NCBI RefSeq assembly: GCF_003097315.1
Contig: NZ_QDDL01000003.1
Coordinates: forward strand, 248,001-312,000
Reading direction: 5' to 3'
DNA: 64,000 bases
Source of the DNA: Pelagibaculum spongiae
Lineage (GTDB): Bacteria; Pseudomonadota; Gammaproteobacteria; Enterobacterales; Pelagibaculaceae
Both the position numbers and the translations under genes were made by a program. Position 1 is the stretch's first letter; every line of letters starts with the position of its first letter. The notes below the pieces were generated by a model. That model had not been told where the DNA came from. It did not search any database and was given only the letters and a program-made list of their open reading frames with translations. Of this stretch, positions 42,535 through 52,404 are shown in pieces.

Positions 42535-44760
42535 TTAAAGTGAGCTGTATTTTTTACGCAATCGCTGACGAACCACTTCAGCCACTGTGTTAAATGCAAA
42601 AGTAAATATAAAGAGTACAAATGCCGCTAAGAACAGAATTCGATAATGGCTCGAACCTACTTCTGATTCTGGCATTTCTACTGCGATATTCGCCGAAAGT
42701 GTCCGCATACCTTGGAACACAGAGAAATCCATTACCGGCGTATTACCTGTCGCCATCAATACAATCATGGTTTCGCCAACTGCGCGGCCTAACCCAATCA
42801 TCACTGCTGAGAAAATACCTGGGCTTGCGGTGAGCAATACCACTTTAATTAGGGTTTGCCATGGTGTTGCGCCTAGCGCTAGCGAACCTTGTGTTAAGTG
42901 CTTGGGAACAGAGAACACCGCATCTTCGGCGATTGAGAAAATCGTCGGAATGACCGCAAATCCCATCGCAATACCTACTACTAAAGAGTTGCGCTGATCA
43001 AAGCTGATGCCTTGCGAGGTTAACCATGAACGGGTATTACCATCAAACAAGATTATTTCTATTACTGGGCTAATCGCAATTGAGAACCAGCCAATTAATA
43101 GAATCACCGGCACCAATAAAATGGCTTGCTTACCATCGCCTACTCTGTGGCGGAAATCTTTTGGCAATAAACTCCATAAATAAGCAGCCAACATAACACC
43201 TGGCGGCAGCATTAATACCAGCACAACAATGCCGGGCAAGTTTTCTTCCATCATCGGTGCCAGCCATAGTCCGGCTAAAAAGCCAAGAATTACCGTTGGT
43301 AAAGCTTCCATAATTTCAATGGTTGGCTTAACCATGGTTCGCACACCGGGTGACATAAAGTATGCGGTGTAGCAGGCACCAAAAATCGATAGCGGCACTG
43401 CAAATAGCATGGCGTAAAACGCCGCTTTAAGCGTACCGAAAGAAATTGGAGTTAATGAGAACTTGGGCTCGAAATCGTTACTGGCCGAAGATGACTGCCA
43501 AACAAAATCTGGCTCTTTATAACCTTCGTACCAAATTTCGCCCCAAATGGCTGCCAAGGTCACTTCTGGGTGTTCGTTATGCACTTTTACAAAATGCATT
43601 TTGCCATCGGCAGATTCAGCAATCACTGCATTGGCGCGCGGCGCAATCGCCAGCTTACGAATGGGCTGGTCGGTAATTCTGCCATTAAATACCAGATTGT
43701 TCGATGTCGAATGCCAAATCGCCACATCGCCCTTTTGGTCAACACCAAAAAAACCTTTTCGATATAGCTCGGTTTCAATGCTGGTGACATTACCCAGTGG
43801 ATTTTCAAATTGGCGAATATCTTGCATTCTCATATCGCCATTGCTGTTACGCACCGAAAACCATTGGCTAAGCTCGCCTTGGTTATTGGCGACTAGTAGA
43901 GAAATATCACCGGTGAGGAAGCTCACCTGGGAAAGTTCGCTTGAGTCAGGCGTTAAATCGAAGGTTTCAACCAGCTCGGCTTCGCCATCAATAATTCGAT
44001 AATGCTCTGTGGTGCCATCTTGGCTAATCACCATTAAACGGTCACGATCTTTTGGCAGCATTAACGATTGCAAGTTAGCCGGCGCATCGCCAATCCGGGT
44101 TTTCTCAACCTGCCACACCGTATCACCGGAAAGGAAATCTTCTTCCTTAATCAGATTTGCCAACCAAACACCGCCATTTGCCACGTAAGCCAGCGTACTG
44201 CCTTCTTCTGGGTCAGCAGCAAAGCTCAGTGCTTCAATTGCTGCGCCAGTGTCATCAAGCTGTAGCGGCGATTCGCCAAGTGGGAAATCAATTTGCGGGG
44301 TGATTAAACGCTGATCATTTGGAAAGGTGACCTTGTAGCCATAATGCACCACCAACGCTCGACCATCTTCCGTGGCCAATGCAACCAGACCGGTCGATGA
44401 CTCAGCTTCAGCTGCCACGGTAATCTGCGGCAGCCCAAGATCATAATTAGCGATGAGTTTGCCATCGGCGGTAGAGAAAAATGCCAACTTGCCCTGATCG
44501 GTAATTTGTAGTGCTTGCTCAGTTTGTTCCTCGATTGACAGCACTAATGTTTGTCCCTGCTCAGCTCTTTCAAAGCTGGCTACCGGCTCAATACCCGGCG
44601 CTACAAACAACGGCTGAATCACATACAGAAGATAAAGGAAGATCAATAGCAAGGCGGCGATTACGCTCATCCCGCCCAGACCCACCATGTACCTGGCACT
44701 TAAATCTTTGAAGGTTCGCCACTTGCGGCGGAGAACCATGTTGGCAAGCTCTTGGCTCAT
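42535..44760 (-). CDS. pstC: Phosphate ABC transporter permease PstC, long form
   Basis: 741 residues, against about 320 in E. coli. One membrane helix (residues about 30-50) is followed by a roughly 370-residue periplasmic region with repeated beta-strand segments (e.g. TLAYVANGGVWLANLI, GDVAIWHSTSNN), suggesting a propeller-like fold. The C-terminal permease core has the EAA loop (LTQGSLALGATPWQTLIKVVL). Forms the channel with PstA. First gene of the operon, directly behind a Pho box. Confidence 0.94.
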   Translation of the reverse strand: MSQELANMVLRRKWRTFKDLSARYMVGLGGMSVIAALLLIFLYLLYVIQPLFVAPGIEPVASFERAEQGQTLVLSIEEQTEQALQITDQGKLAFFSTADGKLIANYDLGLPQITVAAEAESSTGLVALATEDGRALVVHYGYKVTFPNDQRLITPQIDFPLGESPLQLDDTGAAIEALSFAADPEEGSTLAYVANGGVWLANLIKEEDFLSGDTVWQVEKTRIGDAPANLQSLMLPKDRDRLMVISQDGTTEHYRIIDGEAELVETFDLTPDSSELSQVSFLTGDISLLVANNQGELSQWFSVRNSNGDMRMQDIRQFENPLGNVTSIETELYRKGFFGVDQKGDVAIWHSTSNNLVFNGRITDQPIRKLAIAPRANAVIAESADGKMHFVKVHNEHPEVTLAAIWGEIWYEGYKEPDFVWQSSSASNDFEPKFSLTPISFGTLKAAFYAMLFAVPLSIFGACYTAYFMSPGVRTMVKPTIEIMEALPTVILGFLAGLWLAPMMEENLPGIVVLVLMLPPGVMLAAYLWSLLPKDFRHRVGDGKQAILLVPVILLIGWFSIAISPVIEIILFDGNTRSWLTSQGISFDQRNSLVVGIAMGFAVIPTIFSIAEDAVFSVPKHLTQGSLALGATPWQTLIKVVLLTASPGIFSAVMIGLGRAVGETMIVLMATGNTPVMDFSVFQGMRTLSANIAVEMPESEVGSSHYRILFLAAFVLFIFTFAFNTVAEVVRQRLRKKYSSL

Positions 44761-44798
44761 TGGCTTACTGCTCTTATATGATGTATTTCACGCCAGCA

Positions 44799-44831
44799 TA
44801 TTAAGACAGTTGTATGACACTAAAATGACGA
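44799..44831 (-). promoter_or_regulatory. Pho box upstream of pstC
   Basis: Read on the minus strand, three 11-base direct repeats: TCGTCATTTTA, GTGTCATACAA, CTGTCTTAATA. Each fits the PhoB half-site CTGTCAT with AT-rich spacing. Lies 39-71 bases before the pstC start. Confidence 0.85.
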
Positions 44832-44906
44832 TGGAGAAGACATTTAAAATTTATTAACATCCTCTCCACCTTTCCAACAAAAAATCGCCTTCAAAGCATT
44901 CTAAGA

Positions 44907-45965
44907 TTATCTAAATTTATTTGCCCTCTGCGAAAATATTTCATTATTGGTGTTCCACTGGGCAAAGCCAACTTTATTATCATCTGTTAGGCAGCTGATG
45001 ACTTTATCCATCACACCGCGCAGCAAGTCACCTTCAGCAGTGGCCGGATAACTAAACGCGCCATATTCAACCTGTTGCCGATCAATAACAGCAACCTTTA
45101 ACTCAACGCCTTCATCTTGAACCGATGCAACCTGATTGCCAATTTCTCCTCGGGCAAATCCATCGATATCGCCAGATTCAAGCGCTAGCAACGCATCAAA
45201 TTCATTGTTAAAATAAATAATTTGCGGAAGGTTTCTTTCTTCATATGATAACGAGACCCGACCAGCTAAGGATTGCGATTGCACTGCTGCACTTAACACA
45301 TCACCTTGATGACTTTCTAACTTAATATCCAGTGGGTAACCTACCAATGATCCCACCGATAAATAGCCCGCATCATCTACATAACCGACCAATTCTAATA
45401 GGCGAACTTCTCCAGTAGTCCCGGCTAACACACCTATTTTATGGCCATGATTTAGCTCATGATAATTCGTAATCTCAAAATTTTCTCTGGTTAATAATGA
45501 CTGGCGAAAACTCACGTGCCCCACACCAAAAGTAATTAATGGTGAGCTGTGATCTGAGCCTACATACCTTCGATTTTCCAAAGCGGTAATACCACCACCC
45601 ACCAAGTCAAAATCGGTTGATGCACTATCTAACCAAATACCTTTAAAAGGATTGGGAATGGCAATGGATTGGAACTGCAGCGCACCTTTTCCAAACAAAG
45701 AAACGGCCTTGATTAAGCTAGGCTCATAGCCCAAGGGATCATTTGCTTCTGAACTAAATTCATTCAGAGTTGCGGCATAACTAAGCGGATTAAAATCAGA
45801 GAAAAAACCGTAACGTAAACTTTGCGTCACCGGCATTGTACTCACGGCAGAACGTGCTTCACTACAAATTGGATTTTCGTTAGATGATAAAAAATTGCCA
45901 GAACCTGGGAAATTTGCGCAAGCCGTTAATGAAAAACACAATGCAATTAATGGTAATTTTTTCAT
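44907..45965 (-). CDS. Family 3 solute-binding lipoprotein between pstS and pstC
   Basis: 352 residues from the ATG at 45965, which has AGAGGG upstream and opens a signal with a lipobox (LTAC). The body has the family 3 solute-binding fold: LRYGFFSDFNPLSYAATL, LIKAVSLFGKGALQF, FDLVGGGITALENRRY, KIGVLAGTTGEVRL, and LLALESGDIDGFARGE. These usually bind amino acids or small polar solutes. It is not a standard Pst component, yet lies inside the phosphate gene cluster with the same orientation. No Pho box was found directly before it. Confidence 0.8.
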   Translation of the reverse strand: MKKLPLIALCFSLTACANFPGSGNFLSSNENPICSEARSAVSTMPVTQSLRYGFFSDFNPLSYAATLNEFSSEANDPLGYEPSLIKAVSLFGKGALQFQSIAIPNPFKGIWLDSASTDFDLVGGGITALENRRYVGSDHSSPLITFGVGHVSFRQSLLTRENFEITNYHELNHGHKIGVLAGTTGEVRLLELVGYVDDAGYLSVGSLVGYPLDIKLESHQGDVLSAAVQSQSLAGRVSLSYEERNLPQIIYFNNEFDALLALESGDIDGFARGEIGNQVASVQDEGVELKVAVIDRQQVEYGAFSYPATAEGDLLRGVMDKVISCLTDDNKVGFAQWNTNNEIFSQRANKFR

Positions 45966-46356
45966 AAAACCCTCTGCCGATAAAACCCACACCGGCTATA
46001 AATAAATATCAAATAAAAAGGTGATCAAACGAAAGAATGTAGTTTAATTTTTTTGGCACTTTTATTGACCGGCCATCACATTCAGCCCTTACAATCAATT
46101 ACACACAACCTTTACGATAAGATACAAATTCTTATCGAGCAAAGACATAATAAAACTCAACCCGATCGTTTTAATAGATTGCAATAACTTGATATTTTGT
46201 CAGATTAAAATCAAATGCTAAGAAGTGGCACTGGCTGTTGCTAGGCAAATTTAACGCTTATTCTAAGCAGGCTGTGCGTTATAAGCACAGCAAACGACAC
46301 AGCAAAAAAAAACCACCCGAAGGTGGTTTTTTTAGCTTTGATTCAACTATTTAAAG
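45966..46356. other. Intergenic region downstream of pstS
   Basis: Holds the pstS terminator (46311-46328). The rest is AT-rich, with no gene, Pho box or repeat that I can support. Confidence 0.45.
46311..46328 (-). terminator. Terminator of pstS
   Basis: AACCACC-CGAA-GGTGGTT flanked by A and T runs: a 7-bp stem with a stable tetraloop, usable in both directions. Confidence 0.88.
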
Positions 46357-47337
46357 TTACTTAATACCTAATCGAGCTAGGTCTTGCTGAATCACTTTGG
46401 CTGGTACTGGGATGTAACCATCCTTGATTACAGAACGCTGACCGATCTGAGAAAGAACCATCTTGATAAACTCACGCTCCATTGGAGGCAATGGCTTATT
46501 TGGGTGCTTGTTTACGTAAACGTAAAGGAAGCGAGACAGTGGATACTTACCCGTCACAGCATTTTCAGGCGTTGCCGCAATAAATGCACCACCGGCTTTC
46601 TTAGCTAAAGGCACTGCTTTAACACCCGCAGTCTTATAACCGATACCCGAATAACCAATCGCATTTAAAGAAGTTGCTACTGACTGAACAACTGAAGCAG
46701 AACCTGGCTGCTCATTTACTGTATTTTTGTAGTCACCTTTACACAGGCCTTTCTTTTTGAAATAGCCATAAGTACCTGAAACTGAGTTACGACCATAAAG
46801 CTGGATGTCACGACCCTTCCATGAACCGGTCAAACCTAAGTCACCCCAGTTATGGGCGGTATCACGACCACCACACTTACGAGTTGAAGAGAACACCGCA
46901 TCAATATCAGCAATTGACATGCCCTTGATTGGGTTATCTTTGTGGGTGTAAACCGCCAACGCATCGATTGCAACACGAACTGGTGTTGGCTTGTAACCAA
47001 AACGTTTTTCAAAAGATTCGATTTCTTTTTGCTTCATCTTGCGGCTCATTGGGCCGAAGTTTGAAGTGTTTTCAGTTAATGCTGGTGGCGCAGTAGAAGA
47101 GCCTGCCGCCTGAATTTGAGTATTTACATTTGGGTAAAAGCGTTTGAATTCTTCAGTCCAAAATGCCATTAAGTTAGCCAAAGTATCTGAACCAACACTA
47201 GACAGATTGCCTGATACGCCGCTCGCGCGCTGATATTCAGGCACTGCTTTTTCGATATCTACTGCTGCTGAAGCTGGGGTAGCTACTACACTGGCAGCGA
47301 CCAGACCCATGGCTCCGATAATTTTTGCAAGACGCAT
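46357..47337 (-). CDS. pstS: Phosphate-binding protein PstS
   Basis: 326 residues from the ATG at 47337 (GGAG 7 bases upstream; a GTG one codon earlier is possible). The signal peptide ends near PASA-AVD. Phosphate-site segments typical of PstS appear: [28 protein letters not shown], and [19 protein letters not shown]. It captures periplasmic phosphate for PstCAB. It is transcribed separately from pstCAB and has its own Pho box and terminator. Confidence 0.95.
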   Translation of the reverse strand: MRLAKIIGAMGLVAASVVATPASAAVDIEKAVPEYQRASGVSGNLSSVGSDTLANLMAFWTEEFKRFYPNVNTQIQAAGSSTAPPALTENTSNFGPMSRKMKQKEIESFEKRFGYKPTPVRVAIDALAVYTHKDNPIKGMSIADIDAVFSSTRKCGGRDTAHNWGDLGLTGSWKGRDIQLYGRNSVSGTYGYFKKKGLCKGDYKNTVNEQPGSASVVQSVATSLNAIGYSGIGYKTAGVKAVPLAKKAGGAFIAATPENAVTGKYPLSRFLYVYVNKHPNKPLPPMEREFIKMVLSQIGQRSVIKDGYIPVPAKVIQQDLARLGIK

Positions 47338-47458
47338 CACTTAGCTCCAATTGTTTTTTAGTATGGTCTGAATTACCCAAACCAGCTCATGATCTGAGCT
47401 CTGCATTTTAAGTCGGCTTGGTAACGACGCAGTGAAGAATGAACCTAGTGAATGACCA

Positions 47459-47480
47459 TTAAATGTCGGAAATGTGACAG
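47459..47480 (-). promoter_or_regulatory. Pho box upstream of pstS
   Basis: On the minus strand: CTGTCACATTT followed by CCGACATTTAA, two 11-base PhoB half-sites; a weaker third (TGGTCATTCAC) follows. About 120 bases before the pstS start, just inside the ERIC element at 47491. Confidence 0.8.
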
Positions 47481-47490
47481 TTTTATTATA

Positions 47491-47617
47491 TATACCCAAG
47501 GTGACTGGAGATGTCGCCAAGCCATAAGCGAGCGAAGCCCCATGAGCCTGATGCAGTAAGCGATTGAGATGAAAAAGGAAAGCAGGCAACACCCAGCAGC
47601 TTCAAGTACGACCGATA
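47491..47617. repeat. Diverged ERIC element at the 3' end of phoR
   Basis: It starts TATACCCAAGGTGACTGGAG, contains GCGAGCGAAGCCCCATGAGC and CAGTAAGCGATTGAGATG, and ends CAGCTTCAAGTACGACCGATA. The layout and length (about 127 bases) match the ERIC at 7259-7385, though the right core arm has diverged. The last codons and TGA of phoR lie in its right end. Confidence 0.8.
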
Positions 47618-48954
47618 CATTTGGATACTGCAGGCTTGGAAACCACTTCATCAGAGAAATGACAGCTGAAATTACTACCCTGCCCCAATTCACTGGTGAT
47701 TTTCAATTCACCGCTATTGCGCCTTACGGCATGCTTAACAATCGCTAAGCCTAAACCACTACCACCGGTATCGCGCGATCGTCCTTTATCAACTCGATAA
47801 AAACGCTCAGTCAACCGAGGCAAGTCATTCACTGAAATACCGACACCATCATCGACCACCGACAGCACAGCACTGGTTGACTCACCATCCTGACTTTTCA
47901 GTGTTTGCGCACGCCAATGCACCAGAATATTGCCGCCATCCGGCGTGTAATGAACCGCATTAGCGACCAGATTTAAAAAGGCACTGCGCAATTCAGATTC
48001 ATTACCTTTTAATGAACAATCACACTCCAACAGCAATTCGATATTGTGTTTTCGTTCGCCACTTAAAACCTGGCATTCACGAATAATATTTTGCAGCATG
48101 GAAGGAATATCGACCGTGCGCTGTAAATAATCATTTGAAGTATTCTCCAACCGAGATAACACCAATAATTGATCGATTAACTGACTCATTCTCTGGGTTT
48201 GATCACCCATCAAGCTAATCGCTCTCAGCCACATGGGGTCAAGATCGCTATCAGACATAGTTTCCAAATAACCGCGCACCACAGTTAATGGGGTTTTCAA
48301 TTCATGGGAAACATTGGCTACAAAGTCGCGGCGGGTTTGTTCTAAATTGACCAGCTGGGTGACATCACGGGCAATCAACAAATTTTGCCGTTGACCATAA
48401 GGCACTACCCGAACTTCAAGGTGCAGCAAACGATCTTTGGGAGAATTAATGGTGATTGGCTGATCGAATTGATTACTTTCTAGATATTCGGTGAATTTGG
48501 GGTCACGCACTAAATTAACCAGCCGCTGGCCATTATCTTGCGGCCACTGCAAACCAAGTAGTGGGCCTGCCATTTCACCACACCAGAGAATCTCACCTTG
48601 GCTATCGAGCATAACCGCGCCATCTGGCAGCGCCGAAATAACCCGGCGAAAACGGCGCAACAAGCTAGCAAGCCGACGCCTTCTGGAGCGGTTTCTCACT
48701 TGCAACAGGTAAACGCCGTAGAGCACATTGCCCCAAATACCGGTCGATTGCGGCGGATAAAGCTTATGCCCCTTATGCAACCAAACTTGCAGCCTTTGCA
48801 GTTGTATATAGTGCCAACCGAGCAACCCCAGCGCACCGATCAATAACCACCAAGGCAAACCACCAAACAATAAACCTGCGGTGGTCCAACCAAGGAAATA
48901 CAACAACAGGCGACTCACTACACCGAAGCTACCGGTCCGTGAATAGAGCGCCAT
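47602..48954 (-). CDS. phoR: Phosphate regulon sensor histidine kinase PhoR
   Basis: 450 residues from the ATG at 48954, supported by AAGGAG 7 bases upstream; an ATG 6 codons earlier would contain that site. Two N-terminal membrane helices, a PAS-like domain (PDGAVMLDSQGEILWCGEMA), the H-box VANVSHELKTPLTVV, N-box LVANAVHYTPDGG and G-boxes (VVDDGVGIS, GGSGLGLAIVKHA) are intact. PhoR phosphorylates PhoB when phosphate is scarce. Its final residues CIGRT and stop are encoded by an ERIC element. Confidence 0.95.
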   Translation of the reverse strand: MALYSRTGSFGVVSRLLLYFLGWTTAGLLFGGLPWWLLIGALGLLGWHYIQLQRLQVWLHKGHKLYPPQSTGIWGNVLYGVYLLQVRNRSRRRRLASLLRRFRRVISALPDGAVMLDSQGEILWCGEMAGPLLGLQWPQDNGQRLVNLVRDPKFTEYLESNQFDQPITINSPKDRLLHLEVRVVPYGQRQNLLIARDVTQLVNLEQTRRDFVANVSHELKTPLTVVRGYLETMSDSDLDPMWLRAISLMGDQTQRMSQLIDQLLVLSRLENTSNDYLQRTVDIPSMLQNIIRECQVLSGERKHNIELLLECDCSLKGNESELRSAFLNLVANAVHYTPDGGNILVHWRAQTLKSQDGESTSAVLSVVDDGVGISVNDLPRLTERFYRVDKGRSRDTGGSGLGLAIVKHAVRRNSGELKITSELGQGSNFSCHFSDEVVSKPAVSKCIGRT

Positions 48955-49012
48955 ATCACTCTCCTTAATCATTCAAGCGGTAAGCAGATTCGCTACCACC
49001 TTGACTGAATTA

Positions 49013-49705
49013 CTAGTTCACCTTGGCCGAAAAACGATAACCTGCACCACGAACTGTCTGGATTAATCGCTCATGACCATGTCCGGTAATTGCTTTGCGC
49101 AATCGCCTGATATGCACATCAACAGTACGCTCTTCAACGAATACATTGGTGCCCCAAACATAATCCAGCAATTGTGAACGACTATAAACACGCTCAGGAT
49201 GGGTCATAAAGAAATGCAACAAACGAAATTCTGTTGGCCCCATATCTAAAGGCTCATTCACTGAAGTTACTCGATGGGCAATTGGATCTAGCTTTAAGCC
49301 TTCTACCTCAATTGCATCTTCACCATTCAATGGTGAAGCACGGCGCATAACGGCATTAATTCGAGCAAGCAGTTCACGGGGCGAAAAAGGTTTGGTGACA
49401 TAATCATCGGCACCTACTTCCAGCCCTTTGATCTTGTCTTCTTCTTCACCACGAGCGGTAACCATGATAATTGGCACTTCTCGGTATTGTTCATCTGCCT
49501 TCAGCTTCTGTGCTAACCGAACACCAGAACCATCTGGCAACATCCAGTCGAGTAGAATTAAATCGGGTAATTTGTCTTGTAGGGAACTCACCGTTTCGGC
49601 AACGGTTCCTGCTTCCGAGACTTCGAAGTCAGCCTGGGATAAGGCAAAAGCCAACATTTCCCTAATCGGCGCTTCATCATCAACAACCAGCACTCTTCTT
49701 GGCAT
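49013..49705 (-). CDS. phoB: Phosphate regulon response regulator PhoB
   Basis: 230 residues from the ATG at 49705, which has GGAGG at ideal spacing; a GTG two codons upstream is less likely. The receiver domain shows [10 protein letters not shown], the phosphoacceptor in [11 protein letters not shown] (about residue 54) and the conserved Lys in [11 protein letters not shown]. The C-terminal winged helix contains [21 protein letters not shown]. It binds Pho boxes, one of which lies before its own gene. phoR follows after 58 bases. Confidence 0.96.
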   Translation of the reverse strand: MPRRVLVVDDEAPIREMLAFALSQADFEVSEAGTVAETVSSLQDKLPDLILLDWMLPDGSGVRLAQKLKADEQYREVPIIMVTARGEEEDKIKGLEVGADDYVTKPFSPRELLARINAVMRRASPLNGEDAIEVEGLKLDPIAHRVTSVNEPLDMGPTEFRLLHFFMTHPERVYSRSQLLDYVWGTNVFVEERTVDVHIRRLRKAITGHGHERLIQTVRGAGYRFSAKVN

Positions 49706-49749
49706 GATCACCTCCGGTGAATGGGTCCATTGTGCTTATAGGTTGCACA

Positions 49750-49782
49750 TTAAATGTCATCCCGATGACAGTAATATGACAA
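49750..49782 (-). promoter_or_regulatory. Pho box upstream of phoB
   Basis: On the minus strand: TTGTCATATTA, CTGTCATCGGG, ATGACATTTAA, three consecutive 11-base units, the first two being near-consensus PhoB half-sites. Implies phosphate-starvation autoregulation of phoBR. Confidence 0.85.
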
Positions 49783-49805
49783 GAGCGAACTATATTGCTA
49801 TTTCT

Positions 49806-50159
49806 TTATTTTTTGCTGGCCAATGCAGTGACTAATGCTGCAATCAACCAGCCCAACATCAGCAAACTGCCGCCGATGGGCGCTAGCTGCACTGGCCACC
49901 AATCAATATGCAACGCTTTGCAATAAAGGCTGCCGCTGAAAAAAATTATCCCTAGCCAAAAAAAAGGCACGCTCCATAGCAAACGCTGCAGTCCAGCTTG
50001 CCGACTGGCAACCAGACAAATCAGCGCCGCTAGCACATGCCAAAACTGATAAGAAACGGCGGTTTGCCACAACAACAGCATATCTTGAGGTATCAGGTGA
50101 CTGCCTGCGGCCCCTAGTGCGACTGCGGATAGGCCCAATAGAAAGGTAAAGGAGAACAT
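49806..50159 (-). CDS. DUF423 family membrane protein
   Basis: 117 residues, four hydrophobic helices. The start FSFTFLLGLSAVALGAAGSHLI and the segment WSVPFFWLGIIFFSGSLY are the DUF423 (YgdD-like) signatures. Inner-membrane protein of unknown role. It lies upstream of phoB in the same orientation but with its own spacing; the phoB Pho box is between them. Confidence 0.9.
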   Translation of the reverse strand: MFSFTFLLGLSAVALGAAGSHLIPQDMLLLWQTAVSYQFWHVLAALICLVASRQAGLQRLLWSVPFFWLGIIFFSGSLYCKALHIDWWPVQLAPIGGSLLMLGWLIAALVTALASKK

Positions 50160-50439
50160 TAGGAAAGCTTGTTATAAATTATGCTGCCAGTATCACAAAT
50201 CCATCTGGAAATTGAAATCTTTGATATCGAGCAATCACACGATTTAGAACGACTCGTCGTGATTTTTCTAACAAACCGCTGATACAACGGATCGACAGTT
50301 CATCAGAGCACTTAAAGGCAGTTGATAAAATTCTGGAACTACAAGCCGAGTTGACGATCTATATTTACATCTAGCAACTGGGCAATAGGCTGACAACAAG
50401 CCAGTCCCGGCTCAAAAGTAAAAACCAAAGGAGTGTTAC

Positions 50440-50907
50440 ATGAACTTTTCCACTCAAGGAATCCCTTCTATTAGCAAATTGCTGTTGGTCGCATTCTTAA
50501 TGATTGCGCCAGGCTTGGCTCAAGCAAAAAGTGAAATTTACACCAGTTACTTCAGTAGCACGGCTGTGAGCGGCTATGACACTGTTGCTTATTTTACAGA
50601 AAGCAAGCCGGTTAAAGGTAGTAAGAAGTTCTCAACTAAATACAAAGGTACCAAGTGGCAGTTTAAAAATGCTGAAAACTTGGCACTTTTTAAAGCAGAT
50701 CCGGCCAAATATGCACCGCAATACGGCGGGTATTGCGCTTGGGCAGTGGCACAAAACGATACCGCGAAGGGCGATCCAACCCAGTGGACAGTTCATGAGG
50801 GAAAGTTGTATTTGAATTACGATGCAACCGTTCAGAAAAAATGGGTTGCGGATAAAGAAAAATTCATTATAAAGGCCGATGGTTACTGGCCAAAAGTGCT
50901 TAACTAA
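50440..50907 (+). CDS. Secreted YHS-domain protein
   Basis: 155 residues with a signal peptide ending near LAQA-KSE. The mature protein has the YHS-like pattern seen in periplasmic members: VSGYDTVAYFTESKPVKGSKKF, WQFKNAENLALFKADPAKYAPQYGGYCAWAVA. One Cys in GGYCAWA. YHS domains are small metal-associated modules; the periplasmic proteins are common in marine bacteria and often precede DoxX or redox genes. It may be co-transcribed with the membrane protein 66 bases downstream. Confidence 0.85.
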   Translation: MNFSTQGIPSISKLLLVAFLMIAPGLAQAKSEIYTSYFSSTAVSGYDTVAYFTESKPVKGSKKFSTKYKGTKWQFKNAENLALFKADPAKYAPQYGGYCAWAVAQNDTAKGDPTQWTVHEGKLYLNYDATVQKKWVADKEKFIIKADGYWPKVLN

Positions 50908-50973
50908 TACAACTAATACCAGCCAAGGCGGCACTTTGAAAACATCTTGCCGCCTCACCCGGGAAACGGACTT

Positions 50974-51474
50974 ATGAAAAAACAAGTGATCACTATTTTT
51001 AGCTGGATTATTACTCTCTGGACTGCAAAAGTATTTTTATCTTCGCTGCCATACAAATTTAGCTTACACCCAGATACACAACACATCTTCGGCACTATTG
51101 GTGGCTGGATGCAGGGCATTGTAGGTGACACTATCGGCGTGTGGTTTGCTCATTATGGTTCATACGCAGTCGGCATTGCGGAGCTTATAGCTTCCAGTAT
51201 TCTTTTGGCTCCCGCTGTACTCTTCCTACTAAAGAAAGTTGCCAAAGTAGATCTTGGTATTGATCGCAGTGTATTCCATTGTATTGGTGGTTTATTTTCA
51301 GCTTGTGTAATGGCTGGTGCAGTATTCTTCCACTTGATAACACCTTTAGGAATTGAAGTTTTACACCAAGGCAAAAGTGACGGCGGCTCTTTATTCTACG
51401 CCGCAGTATCAATCCTTATTCTTGGCTCAGTAATGGCGATTGCCAACTTCAGTTTGATCAAAGATAAAAGCTAA
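50974..51474 (+). CDS. Four-helix membrane protein, DoxX-like
   Basis: 166 residues from the ATG at 50974, preceded by a purine-rich GGGAAACGGA. Four hydrophobic segments (residues about 6-24, 60-85, 92-118, 132-158) with AELIASSILLAPAVLFLL, a shape resembling the DoxX/DUF417 group. No catalytic residue is evident. The gene lies between the YHS protein and the ATP-grasp operon, all on the same strand. Confidence 0.7.
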   Translation: MKKQVITIFSWIITLWTAKVFLSSLPYKFSLHPDTQHIFGTIGGWMQGIVGDTIGVWFAHYGSYAVGIAELIASSILLAPAVLFLLKKVAKVDLGIDRSVFHCIGGLFSACVMAGAVFFHLITPLGIEVLHQGKSDGGSLFYAAVSILILGSVMAIANFSLIKDKS

Positions 51475-51543
51475 CCCATATAACATCCGTTGCACTGTAT
51501 AGTGTCGCCAATATAGCGAGCAATACAGGGAGAAAAGTCCGGC

Positions 51544-52404
51544 ATGATTACTCGAATTTTGATTGTAGCGCTGTATATCGCAGCTTGTCTTCGGCTTAGA
51601 GCCAAGCCTTGGTTGTATTTCCAGCTGAATGCCGAGCATTTCAATAAGGCCAAAGGGATCTTCTCTAAACTGGACATTGACCAGTTAATCCCTGCTCGCT
51701 GGCGGCTAGATCAGTTCCGAGATTCAGGTAGTGAGCAGCCAACTCACTACCCGGTTTTCATTAAACCGGAATGGGGCCAAAACTCAGCAGGCATCGTAAG
51801 GGCTGATAATCTTGAACAATTACAAGAGCATCGTAAAGGCCGCGATCTATCTGCAATGCCATTTTTGGTTCAAGAAAGTGCTACTGAAAACTGTGAATTC
51901 GAAATCTACGTGATTCGTGATGAAGAAAACGAGCACCAGTTTTCTTTAATGTCGATTACCGAAACGGTTAATCACAGTGATGATGAATTTCCAATCAATG
52001 GCATTTACAACAACAACACCAGCTACCGTGATCTCAACGATTTAATATCTGACGAAACTCGTCAGAAAATCTGGTCACATATTAAACAGATAAATAATTT
52101 TAGAGTGGCGCGTTTTGGTATGCGCGCCAACTCGATTGAAGAAGTGGCTACAGGAAAATTTCATATTATAGAAATCAACCTATTTCTGCCGATGCCTCTT
52201 TACTTGGAAACCGCCGGCTTAACCTCGACTGACAAGTTGCGCTTCTTACTAAAAAACGCTCACTTACTGGCCAAAGTTACCCGTAGTATCCCCAAATACC
52301 ATAAAAGTAAGTCGGTGTTCTTTAGAAAACTTTATGTTCACCGTACAACCAGTCAAAGTAGTCGCACAGAAAGTGTTGATCGGCAGAAAGGTGTCGCCTT
52401 GTGA
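51544..52404 (+). CDS. ATP-grasp family ligase, first of a pair
   Basis: 286 residues with an SD (AGGGAG). The ATP-grasp core is visible in YPVFIKPEWGQNSAGIVRA (nucleotide-binding Lys and glycine-rich loop) and FHIIEINLFLPMPLYLE (metal-binding Glu-x-Asn). An N-terminal hydrophobic stretch (ILIVALYIAACLRL) could associate it with the membrane. Such enzymes join a carboxylate to an amine via an acyl phosphate. The stop overlaps the next gene's GTG start by four bases, so the two ligases are translationally coupled. Substrates are not deducible. Confidence 0.75.
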   Translation: MITRILIVALYIAACLRLRAKPWLYFQLNAEHFNKAKGIFSKLDIDQLIPARWRLDQFRDSGSEQPTHYPVFIKPEWGQNSAGIVRADNLEQLQEHRKGRDLSAMPFLVQESATENCEFEIYVIRDEENEHQFSLMSITETVNHSDDEFPINGIYNNNTSYRDLNDLISDETRQKIWSHIKQINNFRVARFGMRANSIEEVATGKFHIIEINLFLPMPLYLETAGLTSTDKLRFLLKNAHLLAKVTRSIPKYHKSKSVFFRKLYVHRTTSQSSRTESVDRQKGVAL

